DNA from: JBGPGW01 sp046349515
Lineage (GTDB): Bacteria > Pseudomonadota > Alphaproteobacteria > CADEGL01
Length of the DNA stretch: 64,000 bases
Reading direction: 5' to 3'
Assembly: GCA_046349515.1 (NCBI GenBank)
Contig: JAXMCE010000007.1
Span: 154,187-218,186 of the forward strand
Both the position numbers and the translations under genes were made by a program. Under the pieces are notes generated by a model. That model saw only the letters and a list, made by a program, of their open reading frames with translations. It had not been told where the DNA came from and made no database searches. Position 1 is the stretch's first letter; every line of letters begins with the position of its first letter. Positions 1-8,648 of the stretch are shown here, in pieces.

Positions 1-401
1 CTGTGGTCGCGGAGCGCCTCGATGGGCGTGCCGGCGGCGATGCGGCCCCAGAGCGGCAGGCTGACCGCCGAGCCTGTGTCCTCGACCGAGACGGGGCGCC
101 CCGTCGCCTTGAACTGGCCGCGGATGACGTTGGGCTTGAAGCCGCCGTGGTTGCCGGCCGGCTCGCCGCGCGCGGTGACGGCGGCGTTGTCGGGAAGGCG
201 CAGCACTTCGAGCGCGCGGGCGCGGTGCGCCAGGCGCCGGATGAAGCCGCGCTCCTCGAGGCCCGAGATGAGACGATGGATGCCCGATTTCGACTTGAGG
301 CCGAGCGCCTCTTTCATCTCGTCGAAGGAAGGGGATACCCCCGCATCCTTGATGCGCTGGTTGATGAAGAGGAGCAACTCATGCTGTTTCTTTGTCAGCA
401 T
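1..401 (-). CDS. lexA: LexA repressor, 3' part missing
   Basis: SOS-response repressor and self-cleaving serine protease; this is its N-terminal 133 codons, running off the left edge. Residues 1-65 form the winged-helix DNA-binding domain (begins MLTKKQHELL, with the recognition segment around SKSGIHRLISGLEERG, residues 37-52). The autocleavage bond is the Ala123-Gly124 pair in RIAAGTPIEA; the catalytic Ser and Lys lie beyond the window. The ATG at 401 gives the start usual for the family. It follows moeA on the same strand after a 138-base gap that holds its own LexA boxes, so autoregulation is expected. Identification rests on the full N-terminal domain and the cleavage site. Confidence 0.95.
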   Translation of the reverse strand, partial: MLTKKQHELLLFINQRIKDAGVSPSFDEMKEALGLKSKSGIHRLISGLEERGFIRRLAHRARALEVLRLPDNAAVTARGEPAGNHGGFKPNVIRGQFKATGRPVSVEDTGSAVSLPLWGRIAAGTPIEALRDH

Positions 402-447
402 ACCGACCCCCGTTTAGCGACGTTTTTATCCACAGGCCCAACATCTA

Positions 448-462
448 GAACAAAAGCAAAAC
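448..462 (-). promoter_or_regulatory. Second, imperfect LexA box
   Basis: GAAC at 448-451, seven bases, then AAAC at 459-462: one mismatch from the GAAC-N7-GAAC direct repeat. It is closer to lexA than the perfect box and points the opposite way, so two LexA dimers could occupy this control region. Supported by sequence pattern only. Confidence 0.45.
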
Positions 463-472
463 ATCGACGCTT

Positions 473-487
473 GTTCTAGTTTAGTTC
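473..487 (-). promoter_or_regulatory. LexA (SOS) box, GTTC-N7-GTTC
   Basis: GTTC at 473-476 and GTTC at 484-487 are separated by exactly seven bases, the direct-repeat form of SOS box known for alphaproteobacterial LexA (GTTC-N7-GTTC). It lies 72 bases upstream of the lexA start codon. Its left half is also one arm of a 9-base inverted repeat (CTAGAACAA at 445-453, TTGTTCTAG at 471-479). Confidence 0.75.
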
Positions 488-539
488 CCGTTTCGGGTCA
501 AGCGAGTTCTTGGGGATAAAACGGCGGCGGAAAACGCTC

Positions 540-1751
540 TCAGATGCCGAAGATTCCGCCCGAGAGACGCACGATCTCGACCCGGCTGCCGGCCTTGGCG
601 GCGGGGGCGAAGGGCGGGCGCACGACGAGGCACTGGGCGCGCGCGAGGACGGACATCATCGAGCTGTCCTGGAGCTTGAAAGGTGTCGCCACGAGAGCGC
701 CTTGCGCGTCGTAATTGAGCTCGGCTCTCAAGTAATCCTGGCGCCGGTCGTTCTCCTTGAGGTCGACCGCGATGAGGGCCGTCTCGCGCGCCGCGGCTCG
801 TTCGATCCCGAGCATCTTTTCGATCGCGGGCTTCAAGAACAGCACCGCGCAGACGAAGGCGGAGACCGGGTTACCCGGCAGGCCCAGGACCGGCACGTCG
901 TGGAGCCGGCCGAAGAGGAGGGGCTTCCCCGGCCGCATGGCCACGCGCCAGAAATCGAGGACGAGCCCGTCCTTGGCGAGGGCGTCGCGCACGAGGTCGT
1001 GCTCGCCGACGGAGGCGCCACCGGTCGTGAGCAGAAGGTCGGCGCCGCGCGCGCCGGCCGCGACGGCGCGCAAGCCCTCGGTCGTGTCGGGCGCGACGCC
1101 CAAGAGCACCGGCTCGCCGCCGCAGGCCGTGACGAAGGCCGCGAGCGCCAGGCTGTTCGAGCTCACGATCTGATTGGGGCCGACGGGATCGCCCGGCATG
1201 ACGATCTCATCGCCCGTCGGCAGGATCGCGATGCGCGGGCGGCGGCGCACGGCGAGCCACGGCACGTTCATGGCGGCGGCGAAGCCCACGTCGCGCGCGG
1301 TCAGAATGCGCCCCGCGACAAGGCCCGTCTCGCCGGGCTTGAAGTCGAGGCCCGCCGCGCGCACGTGGCGGCCGGGGGCGGCCGTCTCCTCGACCGTGAT
1401 CCGCTCGCCTTGGGCGCGCGCGTTCTCCTGGATGACGATGGTGTCGGCCCCTTCGGGGAGGGCGGCGCCCGTGAAGATGCGCACGGTCTCGCCGCGCTTC
1501 AGCACGTGCGGATAGGCCTGGCCGGCCGGTACCGATCCCACCTGGCGGAGCGTCGCGGGCACGCTCGCGACGTCGGCCGCATGGACCGCGTAGCCGTCCA
1601 TGGCGGAGACAGCCGTGGGCGGCTGGCACCGCCGGGCCTTCACATCCTCGGCGAGCACGCGGCCCAGGCCGTGGGCCACGCTCACCTGCTCGGCCGGGAG
1701 GACCGAGACGCCCGCGAGGATGCGCTCGAGCGCTTCTTCGACCGGGATCAT
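540..1751 (-). CDS. moeA: Molybdopterin molybdenumtransferase
   Basis: Inserts molybdate into adenylylated molybdopterin, the last step of molybdenum-cofactor synthesis, in the cytoplasm. The protein is 403 residues, usual for MoeA. Visible are the N-terminal MoeA domain with the PTAVSAMDGYA segment (about residues 45-55), the MPT-binding central domain with LPTGDEIV and TTGGASVGEHD (the TGG.S.G..D signature of the MoaB/Mog fold), and PGKPLLFG followed by GLPGNPVSA. The ATG at 1751 overlaps the moaC stop as ATGA, so the two are probably translated together. A longer in-frame reading upstream exists but would overlap moaC and lacks MoeA similarity. Confidence 0.95.
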   Translation of the reverse strand: MIPVEEALERILAGVSVLPAEQVSVAHGLGRVLAEDVKARRCQPPTAVSAMDGYAVHAADVASVPATLRQVGSVPAGQAYPHVLKRGETVRIFTGAALPEGADTIVIQENARAQGERITVEETAAPGRHVRAAGLDFKPGETGLVAGRILTARDVGFAAAMNVPWLAVRRRPRIAILPTGDEIVMPGDPVGPNQIVSSNSLALAAFVTACGGEPVLLGVAPDTTEGLRAVAAGARGADLLLTTGGASVGEHDLVRDALAKDGLVLDFWRVAMRPGKPLLFGRLHDVPVLGLPGNPVSAFVCAVLFLKPAIEKMLGIERAAARETALIAVDLKENDRRQDYLRAELNYDAQGALVATPFKLQDSSMMSVLARAQCLVVRPPFAPAAKAGSRVEIVRLSGGIFGI

Positions 1752-2227
1752 GCCTCGGCCTCGAAGCTGCCGGAGCGCCCGCCCGATTTCTTCGCGAGCC
1801 TGATCTCCGTGATGCGCATGCCGCGGTCGACCGCCTTGCACATGTCGTAGACGGTCAGGGCCGCGACGGCGACGGCGGTGAGCGCCTCCATCTCGACGCC
1901 CGTGCGCCCCGTCGTCTTGCAGACGGCCTCGATGTCGATGCGCGGCTCGTCGGACGCGAGGCGCAGCTCGACCGTGACGGAATCGAGCGCCAAGGGATGG
2001 CAGAGGGGGATGAGCTCGGCCGTGCGCTTGGCCCCCATGATGCCCGCGAGGCGCGCGACCGAAAGCACGTCGCCCTTCTTGATGCCGTTCTCCTCGATGA
2101 GCTGCGCGGTCTCGGGCTGCATGAGCACGGAGCCCCGCGCCGTCGCCGCGCGCTGGGTCTCGGCCTTGTCGGAGACGTCGACCATGCGGGCGCGTCCCTC
2201 CTTGTCGAGATGGGTCAAGCGGCTCAT
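1748..2227 (-). CDS. moaC: Cyclic pyranopterin monophosphate synthase
   Basis: Converts the GTP-derived 3',8-cyclo-dihydro intermediate made by MoaA into cyclic pyranopterin monophosphate, the first stable intermediate of molybdenum-cofactor synthesis. 159 residues, the usual MoaC length. Recognisable are MVDVSDKAETQRAA near the start, KGDVLSVARLAGIMGAKRT, IPLCHPL and the GVEMEALTAV segment, which carry the conserved active-site residues. The start overlaps the trpC stop (ATGA) and the stop overlaps the moeA start, placing it in one transcription unit with both. MoaA is not in the window. Confidence 0.96.
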   Translation of the reverse strand: MSRLTHLDKEGRARMVDVSDKAETQRAATARGSVLMQPETAQLIEENGIKKGDVLSVARLAGIMGAKRTAELIPLCHPLALDSVTVELRLASDEPRIDIEAVCKTTGRTGVEMEALTAVAVAALTVYDMCKAVDRGMRITEIRLAKKSGGRSGSFEAEA

Positions 2228-3045
2228 CCGCGCACCCGAGCGCGGTTGTCGGCGGCCGGGGCGAGGAGCGCGCGCGTCGCCGCCTCGACGTCCGTCTCGC
2301 TCATGAGCGACTCGCCGACGAGGAAGCAGCGCGCGCCGACGGCCGCCATGCGGGCAAGGTCGCCGGGCGTCTTGAGGCCGCTTTCGGCGACGACCATGCG
2401 CCCCGACGGCACGCGCGGCGCGAGCCGCTCGGCCGTCGCGAGGTCGACCTTGAGCGTCTTCAGGTTCCGGTTGTTGATGCCGATGAGCGGGGCGGTGAGC
2501 CTAAGCGCGCGGTCGAGCTCGGCATCGTCATGCACTTCGATCAGCGCGTCCATGCCCAAGCCGAGCGCCAGGGATTCGAGCTCGCGCGCGAGCGTGTCGT
2601 CGATCGCCGCCATGATGAGGAGAACGCAGTCGGCGCCGAGCGAGCGCGATTCCACGATCTGATAGGGATCGACCATGAAGTCCTTGCGCAAGACCGGCAG
2701 GTCGACGGCCCCGCGCGCGGCCGCAAGATGGGCATCCTCGCCCTGGAAATAGGGCTGATCGGTCAGGACCGAGAGGCAGGCGGCGCCCGCGCGTGCGTAA
2801 GAACGGGCGAGCGAGACGGGATCGAAATCGGCGCGGATGAGGCCGCGGCTCGGCGAGGCGCGCTTGATCTCGGCGATGAGGCCGTAGCCGCCCGCCTCGA
2901 CCGCGCGCCTGAGGCTCATTGCGAAGCCGCGGGGAGGCGATGCGGCCTTCGCCGCCGCCTCGACCTCGGCCAGCGGCCGCGCGCGCTTCCTCCGCGCGAC
3001 CTCTTGGCGCTTGTCGGCGCAGATGCGGTCAAGAACGTCGCTCAT
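2224..3045 (-). CDS. trpC: Indole-3-glycerol phosphate synthase
   Basis: Closes the indole ring from CdRP in tryptophan synthesis. 273 residues in a single-domain (beta/alpha)8 form, not fused to TrpF. The catalytic and substrate-binding set is complete: IAEIKRASPSRG (the Glu/Lys pair), LRKDFMVDPYQI (second Lys), LIEVHD (Glu), GINNRNL (Asn) and VAESGL (Glu). Lies 53 bases after trpD and overlaps moaC by four bases. The C-terminal tail after ESLMSETD is a short unstructured extension. Confidence 0.97.
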   Translation of the reverse strand: MSDVLDRICADKRQEVARRKRARPLAEVEAAAKAASPPRGFAMSLRRAVEAGGYGLIAEIKRASPSRGLIRADFDPVSLARSYARAGAACLSVLTDQPYFQGEDAHLAAARGAVDLPVLRKDFMVDPYQIVESRSLGADCVLLIMAAIDDTLARELESLALGLGMDALIEVHDDAELDRALRLTAPLIGINNRNLKTLKVDLATAERLAPRVPSGRMVVAESGLKTPGDLARMAAVGARCFLVGESLMSETDVEAATRALLAPAADNRARVRG

Positions 3046-3098
3046 GCCCTCGTGGCCTTCCGCTCGCGTCCTTCCGTTTACGTATTCGCAGGCTGATC

Positions 3099-4130
3099 TT
3101 AGCGCCCGGCCGCCGTGATGAGAATCAGCTGGTCGAGGGCGCGGGCGGCCTTGCCGTTATCGATCGATTCGGCCGCCAGGCGCGCGCCCGCCTTGAGGTC
3201 CGCGCACTTGCCCGCGACGATGAGGGCGCCGGCCGCGTTCAAGAGCACGAAATCGCGGAGCGCCCCCGTCTCGCCCGCGAGGATCGCGCGGAAGCGCGCG
3301 GCATTGGCAGCACCGTCGCCGCCCTTCAGCTCCTCGGGCTTCCGGCGCGGGAGCCCCGCGTCCTCCGGCGTCACCTCGAAAGTCCGCACTTTGCCTTCGC
3401 TCAGCTCCGCGACATGGGTCGGACCGGTCAGGGTCATCTCGTCGAGCCCGTCCGAGCCATGGACGACCCAGGCGCGCTCGGTCCCGAGGTTGCGCAAGAC
3501 CATGGCGATGGGCTCGACCCACCGCCGCGCGAAGACGCCGACGAGGAGGCGCTTCACCCCCGCCGGATTCGAGAGAGGGCCCAGAAGGTTGAAGATCGTG
3601 CGCACGCCCATCTCGAGGCGCGCCGGCGCCACGTTGCGCATGGCGCTGTGGAAGCGCGGCGCCAGCATGAAGGTGATGCCGGCTTCCTTGAGCGCATGCT
3701 CGACCGCGCCGTACTCGGCCTCGATGTTGACGCCCAAGGCCGCCAGCATGTCGGCCGCGCCCGCTTTCGAGGAGACCGCGCGGTTGCCGTGCTTCGCGAC
3801 CGGCACGCCCGCGCCCGCGACAACGATGGCGGTCGCGGTCGAGACGTTGAAGGTGCCGGAATTGTCCCCGCCCGTGCCGACCGTGTCCATCGCCCCCAGC
3901 GGGCTCGCGATGGTGCGCGCCTTCGCGCGCATGATGCGCGCCGCACCCGAGATCTCGTCGACCGTCTCCCCGCGCACGCGCAGCGCCATGAGGAAGGCGC
4001 CCATCTGCGCGGGCGTGGCGTTCCCCGACATGATGATGTCGAAGGCAGTCTCCGCCTGATCCTGCGTGAGCGTTCCGCCCTCCGCCACGATGGCGAGGAG
4101 CGGCTTCAACCCGCCGGCGCTGTCTGTCAT
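3099..4130 (-). CDS. trpD: Anthranilate phosphoribosyltransferase
   Basis: Transfers the phosphoribosyl group from PRPP to anthranilate in tryptophan synthesis. 343 residues, standard length. The N-terminal helical domain is followed by the PRPP-binding DTVGTGGD motif and the KHGNRAVSSKAG loop characteristic of TrpD, then the alpha/beta domain with NLLGPLSNPAG. Thirty bases separate it from trpG, with trpC 53 bases downstream, so trpG-trpD-trpC are read as an operon that continues into moaC and moeA. Confidence 0.97.
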   Translation of the reverse strand: MTDSAGGLKPLLAIVAEGGTLTQDQAETAFDIIMSGNATPAQMGAFLMALRVRGETVDEISGAARIMRAKARTIASPLGAMDTVGTGGDNSGTFNVSTATAIVVAGAGVPVAKHGNRAVSSKAGAADMLAALGVNIEAEYGAVEHALKEAGITFMLAPRFHSAMRNVAPARLEMGVRTIFNLLGPLSNPAGVKRLLVGVFARRWVEPIAMVLRNLGTERAWVVHGSDGLDEMTLTGPTHVAELSEGKVRTFEVTPEDAGLPRRKPEELKGGDGAANAARFRAILAGETGALRDFVLLNAAGALIVAGKCADLKAGARLAAESIDNGKAARALDQLILITAAGR

Positions 4131-4160
4131 GCCGATTTGGTGCTCATGCGACTTGGGCGC

Positions 4161-4751
4161 TCATGCCGCCTTCGCGCGCCCGGTCGACAGCTCGAGGAAG
4201 TTCCGGAGAAGCGCGTGGCCTTGCTCGGAGGCGATGCTCTCGGGATGGAACTGAACGCCGTGGATGGGCTTGTCCTTGTGGACGAGGCCCATGATGAGCC
4301 CGTCCTCGGTCTCGGCCGTGACCGCGAGGCAGGGCGGCAATGTCGCGCGCTCGACGATGAGCGAGTGGTAGCGCGTCGCGCTGAACGGGCTCGGCAGGCC
4401 GCGGAACACGCTCTGTCCCTTGTGGTGGACCTGGCTCAGCTTGCCGTGCATGGGCACGGGGCCGCGGATGACGCGCCCGCCGAAGGCCTGGCCGATCACC
4501 TGATGTCCGAGGCAGACGCCCAAGAGCGGTACGTTATGGGCGGCGACCGCCTCGGCGAGGTCGAGGCACACGCCGGCGCGGTCGGGATCGCACGGCCCCG
4601 GCGACATGATGATGCCTTCGGGCCGCATGGCGATCGCGTCCTTGGCGGAGATCTCGTCGTTCCGCCGGACCTCGATCGCGGCACCGAGCTCGCCCAGGAA
4701 ATGGAAGAGGTTGTAGGTGAAGCTGTCGTAGTTATCGATGAGAAGGTACAT
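4161..4751 (-). CDS. trpG: Anthranilate synthase component II (glutamine amidotransferase)
   Basis: Supplies ammonia from glutamine to TrpE for anthranilate formation. Class I glutamine amidotransferase of 196 residues: the nucleophile is Cys80 in GVCLGHQ, with His169 and Glu171 in FHPES completing the triad; the oxyanion segment SPGPCDP is at about 50-56. The ATG at 4751 begins MYLLIDNYDSF, the family's normal N terminus; a GTG three codons earlier is possible. It is separated from its partner trpE (8676-10190) by three unrelated genes. A TATAAA hexamer at 4792-4797 on this strand, about 40 bases upstream, could serve as a -10 element. Confidence 0.96.
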   Translation of the reverse strand: MYLLIDNYDSFTYNLFHFLGELGAAIEVRRNDEISAKDAIAMRPEGIIMSPGPCDPDRAGVCLDLAEAVAAHNVPLLGVCLGHQVIGQAFGGRVIRGPVPMHGKLSQVHHKGQSVFRGLPSPFSATRYHSLIVERATLPPCLAVTAETEDGLIMGLVHKDKPIHGVQFHPESIASEQGHALLRNFLELSTGRAKAA

Positions 4752-4902
4752 GGCCGTCACTCGCGCCGCGCCGTCGCCTGGGGATGCTCATTTTATAACA
4801 GGCGAATCGCGTCGAGGCGAATCGGGCGCCGGGTCGGCCGATGAACCCTCGCGGATCGCGCGACTCGATCCCATATAGGGTCGAAACCGCGGGCGAGGTG
4901 CG

Positions 4903-6045
4903 ATGGCACGGAAGCGATCGAAGAAGGGGCCGGTCTTTGTCGGCCGCCCTCGGCTCAATTGGCGGCGGGGCTTACCCGTCGTGGCCGGGGTCGTGGCGCT
5001 CGCGCTCGTGGGCCTTTGGATCGCGCTCGGCACCGGGTGGGGACAGCGCCATGCGACGCTCAGCCATGCGCCCGCGAAACCTGCGCCGTCTCACCAGGCG
5101 CCGTCTCAAGAGGCAGCATCTCACCAGGCGGCACCAAAATCCGCATCAAGGGATGGCGCGAAGCCCGAGCACGAGAAGCCGGAGGCGGGTTCGCAGGAAT
5201 CAGCGGCACGGCCGCCCGGACCGCAGGCGAGTCTCCATCCGCCCGCAAAAGCCGCGCCGCCGAGGGTGAGGCCCCAGGACAGCGCGCATCCCGCCCTCTG
5301 GCGCGCGAACGCGGCGCATGTGGAAGCCCCGCCGGGGCGCCCCATGATCGCCATCGTGATCGACGATGTCGGGGTCGACCGGCGGCGGTCGGAGCGGGCC
5401 TTGGCGCTGCCCGCGCCCCTCACCATGGCCTTCCTTCCCTATGCGCGCGACCTCCCGCATCTCGCGGCCGAGGCGCGGTCGCGCGGCCACGAGCTTCTCG
5501 TCCACGTGCCCATGGAGCCCTTGGGCGGCGACAAGGATGCTGGCCCGGAACCCTTGCGCGACGCGCTTTCGGCCGAGGAGATGCGCCGGCGCCTCGACTG
5601 GATGCTCGCCCGCTTCGACTCCTATGTCGGCATCAACAACCACATGGGCAGCCGCCTGACCCAGGATCCGCGCGCCATGCGCATCGTGCTCGAGGATTTG
5701 CGCGAGCGGGGCTTGCTCTTTCTCGACTCGCGGACGACGGCGGAGACGGTCGGCGCCAAGCTCGGGCGCGAGCTCGGCCTGCCGGTCGTCGAGCGCGACG
5801 TGTTCTTGGACAATGACGAGCGCGCGGATCGCGTGCGCGAGAAGCTGAAGGAGACGGAGCGCGTCGCCGAGAAGAAGGGCCACGCCATCGCCATCGGCCA
5901 TCCCCATGACGGCACGATCGAGGCGCTCGGCGCGTGGCTTCCCGATGCCCAGGCGCGCGGCTTCGTGCTGGTCCCGGTCTCGGCCATTGCGCTCGAAGAG
6001 GAGCGGCACGCGAAAGCGAAAGGAGAGAACGGCGCGACGCCTTGA
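4903..6045 (+). CDS. Divergent polysaccharide deacetylase family protein, membrane-anchored
   Basis: 380 residues. A basic N terminus and one membrane segment (about 24-43) are followed by a low-complexity linker rich in Ala, Pro, Ser, Gln and His (about 50-140) with short imperfect repeats, then a domain from about 146 to the end that matches the divergent polysaccharide deacetylase family: PMIAIVIDDVGVD, AFLPYARD, HELLVHVPMEP, GINNHMGS, LDSRTT, AIGHPHDGTIEAL. In other proteobacteria this family is found in envelope proteins, often beside EnvC/CtpA genes, which are absent here. Topology suggests a periplasmic domain on an inner-membrane anchor. GAGGTG just before the ATG acts as ribosome-binding site. 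Substrate unknown. Confidence 0.85.
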   Translation: MARKRSKKGPVFVGRPRLNWRRGLPVVAGVVALALVGLWIALGTGWGQRHATLSHAPAKPAPSHQAPSQEAASHQAAPKSASRDGAKPEHEKPEAGSQESAARPPGPQASLHPPAKAAPPRVRPQDSAHPALWRANAAHVEAPPGRPMIAIVIDDVGVDRRRSERALALPAPLTMAFLPYARDLPHLAAEARSRGHELLVHVPMEPLGGDKDAGPEPLRDALSAEEMRRRLDWMLARFDSYVGINNHMGSRLTQDPRAMRIVLEDLRERGLLFLDSRTTAETVGAKLGRELGLPVVERDVFLDNDERADRVREKLKETERVAEKKGHAIAIGHPHDGTIEALGAWLPDAQARGFVLVPVSAIALEEERHAKAKGENGATP

Positions 6046-6152
6046 GCGGCCCTCGGCCACAGGTGTATCGTCGGCGACCGACAGGGCGCCTCGAGTCCCA
6101 CTCGAGGCGCGCGGGCCTCGGATAATCGCCGGTAGGGCGAGGGGCGGGACGG

Positions 6153-7022
6153 ATGGTTCTCGACACAGCGCAGCGTGACCGGTTCTGGCAGGACGGCTAC
6201 CTCGTCGTCGAGGACGTCGTGCCCAAATCCGCGCTCAATGCGCTCAACGCCGAGCTCGACGGCTGGATCGAGGACAGCCGGCGCCACGCGAAGAATTTCG
6301 GCGAGACGATCGACGGCAAGGCGCGCTTCGATTTGGAGCCTTCGCACACGGCCGAGCGGCCGCGCTTGAGGCGCGTGAGCAATCCCGCCGATGTCTCGGC
6401 CGCGTACAAGTCGGTCTTGTTCGACTCGGCCGTCACCGACATTGTCGCCGATCTCATCGGCCCCGACGTCAAGTTCCACCACTCGAAGCTCAACGTGAAG
6501 CTGGGCGGCAGCGCCCAGAAGGTCGGCTGGCACCAGGACCATCCCTACGATCCCCACACCAACGACGATGTCGTGGTGGCGCTCTTGATGCTGAGCGACA
6601 TGACGGAGGCGAACGGCTGCCTCCGCGTCGTGCCAGGCTCCCACCGGGGGCCAAAGCTGAGCCTCTATCGCGGCGAGCGCTATGTGGGCGAGATCGCGCC
6701 CGATCGCATCGCCGAGATCGAGCGCGCCTCCGTCCCGATCACGGGGCGCGCGGGCAGCGTCTGCTTCCAGCACACCTGGACGATTCACGGCTCGGGCGCC
6801 AACACGACCGACCGGCCACGCAACCTGCTCATCTGCGACTACGTCGCGGCCGACGCGTTTCCGCTGACGCCGACCTCGGTGCCGAGCGCCTTCACCGGCA
6901 CGATCGTGCGCGGCAAGCCAACGCGCGTCGCGCGGCTCACCGCCGGCACGCTCGAGCTGCCGAGTCCTTACACCAACGATTCCTTCTTTGGACTCCAGGC
7001 GGGCGAGACGGCGGCCAACTGA
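6153..7022 (+). CDS. Phytanoyl-CoA dioxygenase (PhyH) family protein, copy 1
   Basis: Non-haem Fe(II)/2-oxoglutarate-dependent oxygenase fold, 289 residues. The iron ligands are His127 and Asp129 (WHQDH) and His212 (IHGSGAN); Arg222 or Arg224 in TDRPRN probably binds 2-oxoglutarate. PGSHRGPK and AGSVCFQH flank the site. It is collinear, without gaps through residue 212, with the PhyH protein at 55359-56228, so the two are paralogues. Its end faces the PYROXD2-like gene only 24 bases away, and it sits in the block separating trpG from trpE. The substrate cannot be read from the sequence; family members act on lipids, amino acids and small metabolites. Confidence 0.88.
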   Translation: MVLDTAQRDRFWQDGYLVVEDVVPKSALNALNAELDGWIEDSRRHAKNFGETIDGKARFDLEPSHTAERPRLRRVSNPADVSAAYKSVLFDSAVTDIVADLIGPDVKFHHSKLNVKLGGSAQKVGWHQDHPYDPHTNDDVVVALLMLSDMTEANGCLRVVPGSHRGPKLSLYRGERYVGEIAPDRIAEIERASVPITGRAGSVCFQHTWTIHGSGANTTDRPRNLLICDYVAADAFPLTPTSVPSAFTGTIVRGKPTRVARLTAGTLELPSPYTNDSFFGLQAGETAAN

Positions 7023-7046
7023 CGCGACGTCTCCGGGCCGTTCGTC

Positions 7047-8648
7047 TTACCGGCCCGCCTTCCAATCCTTGATGATCCGCCTGGCCGCGTTGTGGCCAGG
7101 GACGCCGGTGACGCCGCCGCCGGGATGCGTGCCCGAGCCGCAGAGGTAGAGGCCCGCGACCGGCGTCCGGTACTGGGCCGCATCGGGATGCGGGCGCATC
7201 GACCAGATCTGGTCGGGATCGAGCCGCCCGTGGTGGATGTCGGCGCGCGTCAAGCCGTAGGTGCGTTCGAGGTCGAGCGGCGAGAGCACATAGCGGCCAA
7301 GCGTGACCTCGCTCAATCCCGGAATGAATCGCTCGGCCCAGGCGAGGATGCGGTCGGCCGTCTCCTCGCGCTTCTCGTCCCAGCTCACGCCGTTCGCGAG
7401 GTCGAAGGGATAGTACTTGCAGGCAAGGCTCGCCACGTGCTGGCCGGGCGGGGCGAGCGAGGGATCGAAGACGGTCGGAAAGATGATCTGCACCGTCGCG
7501 GGATCGGGGATGCGCCCGGCCGAGGCTTCGCGGTAGCTGTGGTCGATGGCCTCGCGTGATTGGGACAGGTTCACGAGAAGGCGATGGCGGATGTCGGTGC
7601 CGCCCGCGCCCGCCTGCCGGAAGCGCGGCAGCGCCTTCAGCGCGAGGTTGATCTTGAAGCTCCCCGTGCCCATGCGGAAGGTGCGCATGTCGGCCGCGAA
7701 ATCGGGCGGGAGGTTCGCCTCTCCCACGAGGCCGAGGAACGTGCGCTTCGGATCCGTGTTGGCGGCGACAATCTTCGCGCGGATGGTGGTGCCGTCCTTG
7801 AGCGCCACACCCACGGCGGCCCCGCCCTCGACGATGATCCGCGCGACCTCGGCATCCGTCCTGATCTCGGCGCCGCGCTCGCGCGCGCATGCCGCGATCG
7901 CGCCCGTGATGGCACCCATGCCGCCCCGGACGACGCCCCAGGGCCGCCGGTTCGTCGTCGCCGCGTGGACGCCGTAGCGGATGAGCGAGACGGCCGAGCC
8001 CGGCGCGTCCATGCTCGCGTAACTTCCGATGACGATGTTCGAGGTGTGGTAGAGGCGGATCATCTCGCTCGAATAGAAGCGCTCGATGATCTGGCGGGCC
8101 GAGCCCGTCATGATGCGCATGAGCAACTGGCGCGCGTCGTTCCCGGTCTTCCGGAGCGCCCGCGCGAAATCGAAGGCGCCTTTCGCGTCCTCGAGACGGA
8201 GGCCCGCGATGGGCGGCGGCTCGCGCAGCCACTGCTCGCGCGCGACCGCGGCGGCCTCGCCCACGAGCGCGTAGAAGCGCTCCATCTGGTCGTAGTCGCT
8301 GTTCGAATATTGCGCGATCGCGCGCTGCTTCTCGGCCGGATCGTTCGGGAGCAGGAGTTCCCGCCCGTCGCCCGCGAGGAGGAGGCTGCCTTCGAGCGGC
8401 GTCACATGGTAGCCGTGACGCTCGAGCTCCAGGTCATCGATGATCTGCGGGTCGAGAAGCGCCGAGACGTAGGAGAGGGTCGAAGTCCGGAAGCCGGGAT
8501 GAATCTCCTCAGTCACCGCGGCGCCGCCCACGATCGCGCGCCGCTCCAAGACGAGAGTCTTTAGTCCCGCCTTCGCGAGATAGCATGCCGTGGTGAGACC
8601 GTTATGGCCCCCGCCGACGATGATGGCGTCATAACGGGTCTCCGCCAT
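7047..8648 (-). CDS. PYROXD2/phytoene-desaturase-like FAD-dependent oxidoreductase
   Basis: 533 residues. The N terminus holds the Rossmann FAD-binding motif (VGGGHNGLTTACYLAKAG, residues 11-28) and the following LVLERRAIVGGAA; the C terminus has the second FAD segment (LYLCGSGTHPGGGVTGVPG, about 500-518). The middle matches the NAD(P)/FAD-dependent oxidoreductases related to phytoene desaturase and human PYROXD2 rather than true carotenoid enzymes; no carotenoid genes are nearby. The start ATG lies 27 bases downstream of the trpE stop, so it may be read from the ppiD-trpE transcript. Function beyond a flavin-dependent redox reaction is unknown. Confidence 0.88.
   Translation of the reverse strand: MAETRYDAIIVGGGHNGLTTACYLAKAGLKTLVLERRAIVGGAAVTEEIHPGFRTSTLSYVSALLDPQIIDDLELERHGYHVTPLEGSLLLAGDGRELLLPNDPAEKQRAIAQYSNSDYDQMERFYALVGEAAAVAREQWLREPPPIAGLRLEDAKGAFDFARALRKTGNDARQLLMRIMTGSARQIIERFYSSEMIRLYHTSNIVIGSYASMDAPGSAVSLIRYGVHAATTNRRPWGVVRGGMGAITGAIAACARERGAEIRTDAEVARIIVEGGAAVGVALKDGTTIRAKIVAANTDPKRTFLGLVGEANLPPDFAADMRTFRMGTGSFKINLALKALPRFRQAGAGGTDIRHRLLVNLSQSREAIDHSYREASAGRIPDPATVQIIFPTVFDPSLAPPGQHVASLACKYYPFDLANGVSWDEKREETADRILAWAERFIPGLSEVTLGRYVLSPLDLERTYGLTRADIHHGRLDPDQIWSMRPHPDAAQYRTPVAGLYLCGSGTHPGGGVTGVPGHNAARRIIKDWKAGR

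Noticed and set aside
7047..8648. Carotenoid phytoene desaturase
   Set aside because: The FAD motifs are shared by a wide family; the sequence fits the PYROXD2-like group better and no crtB or other carotenoid gene is in the window.
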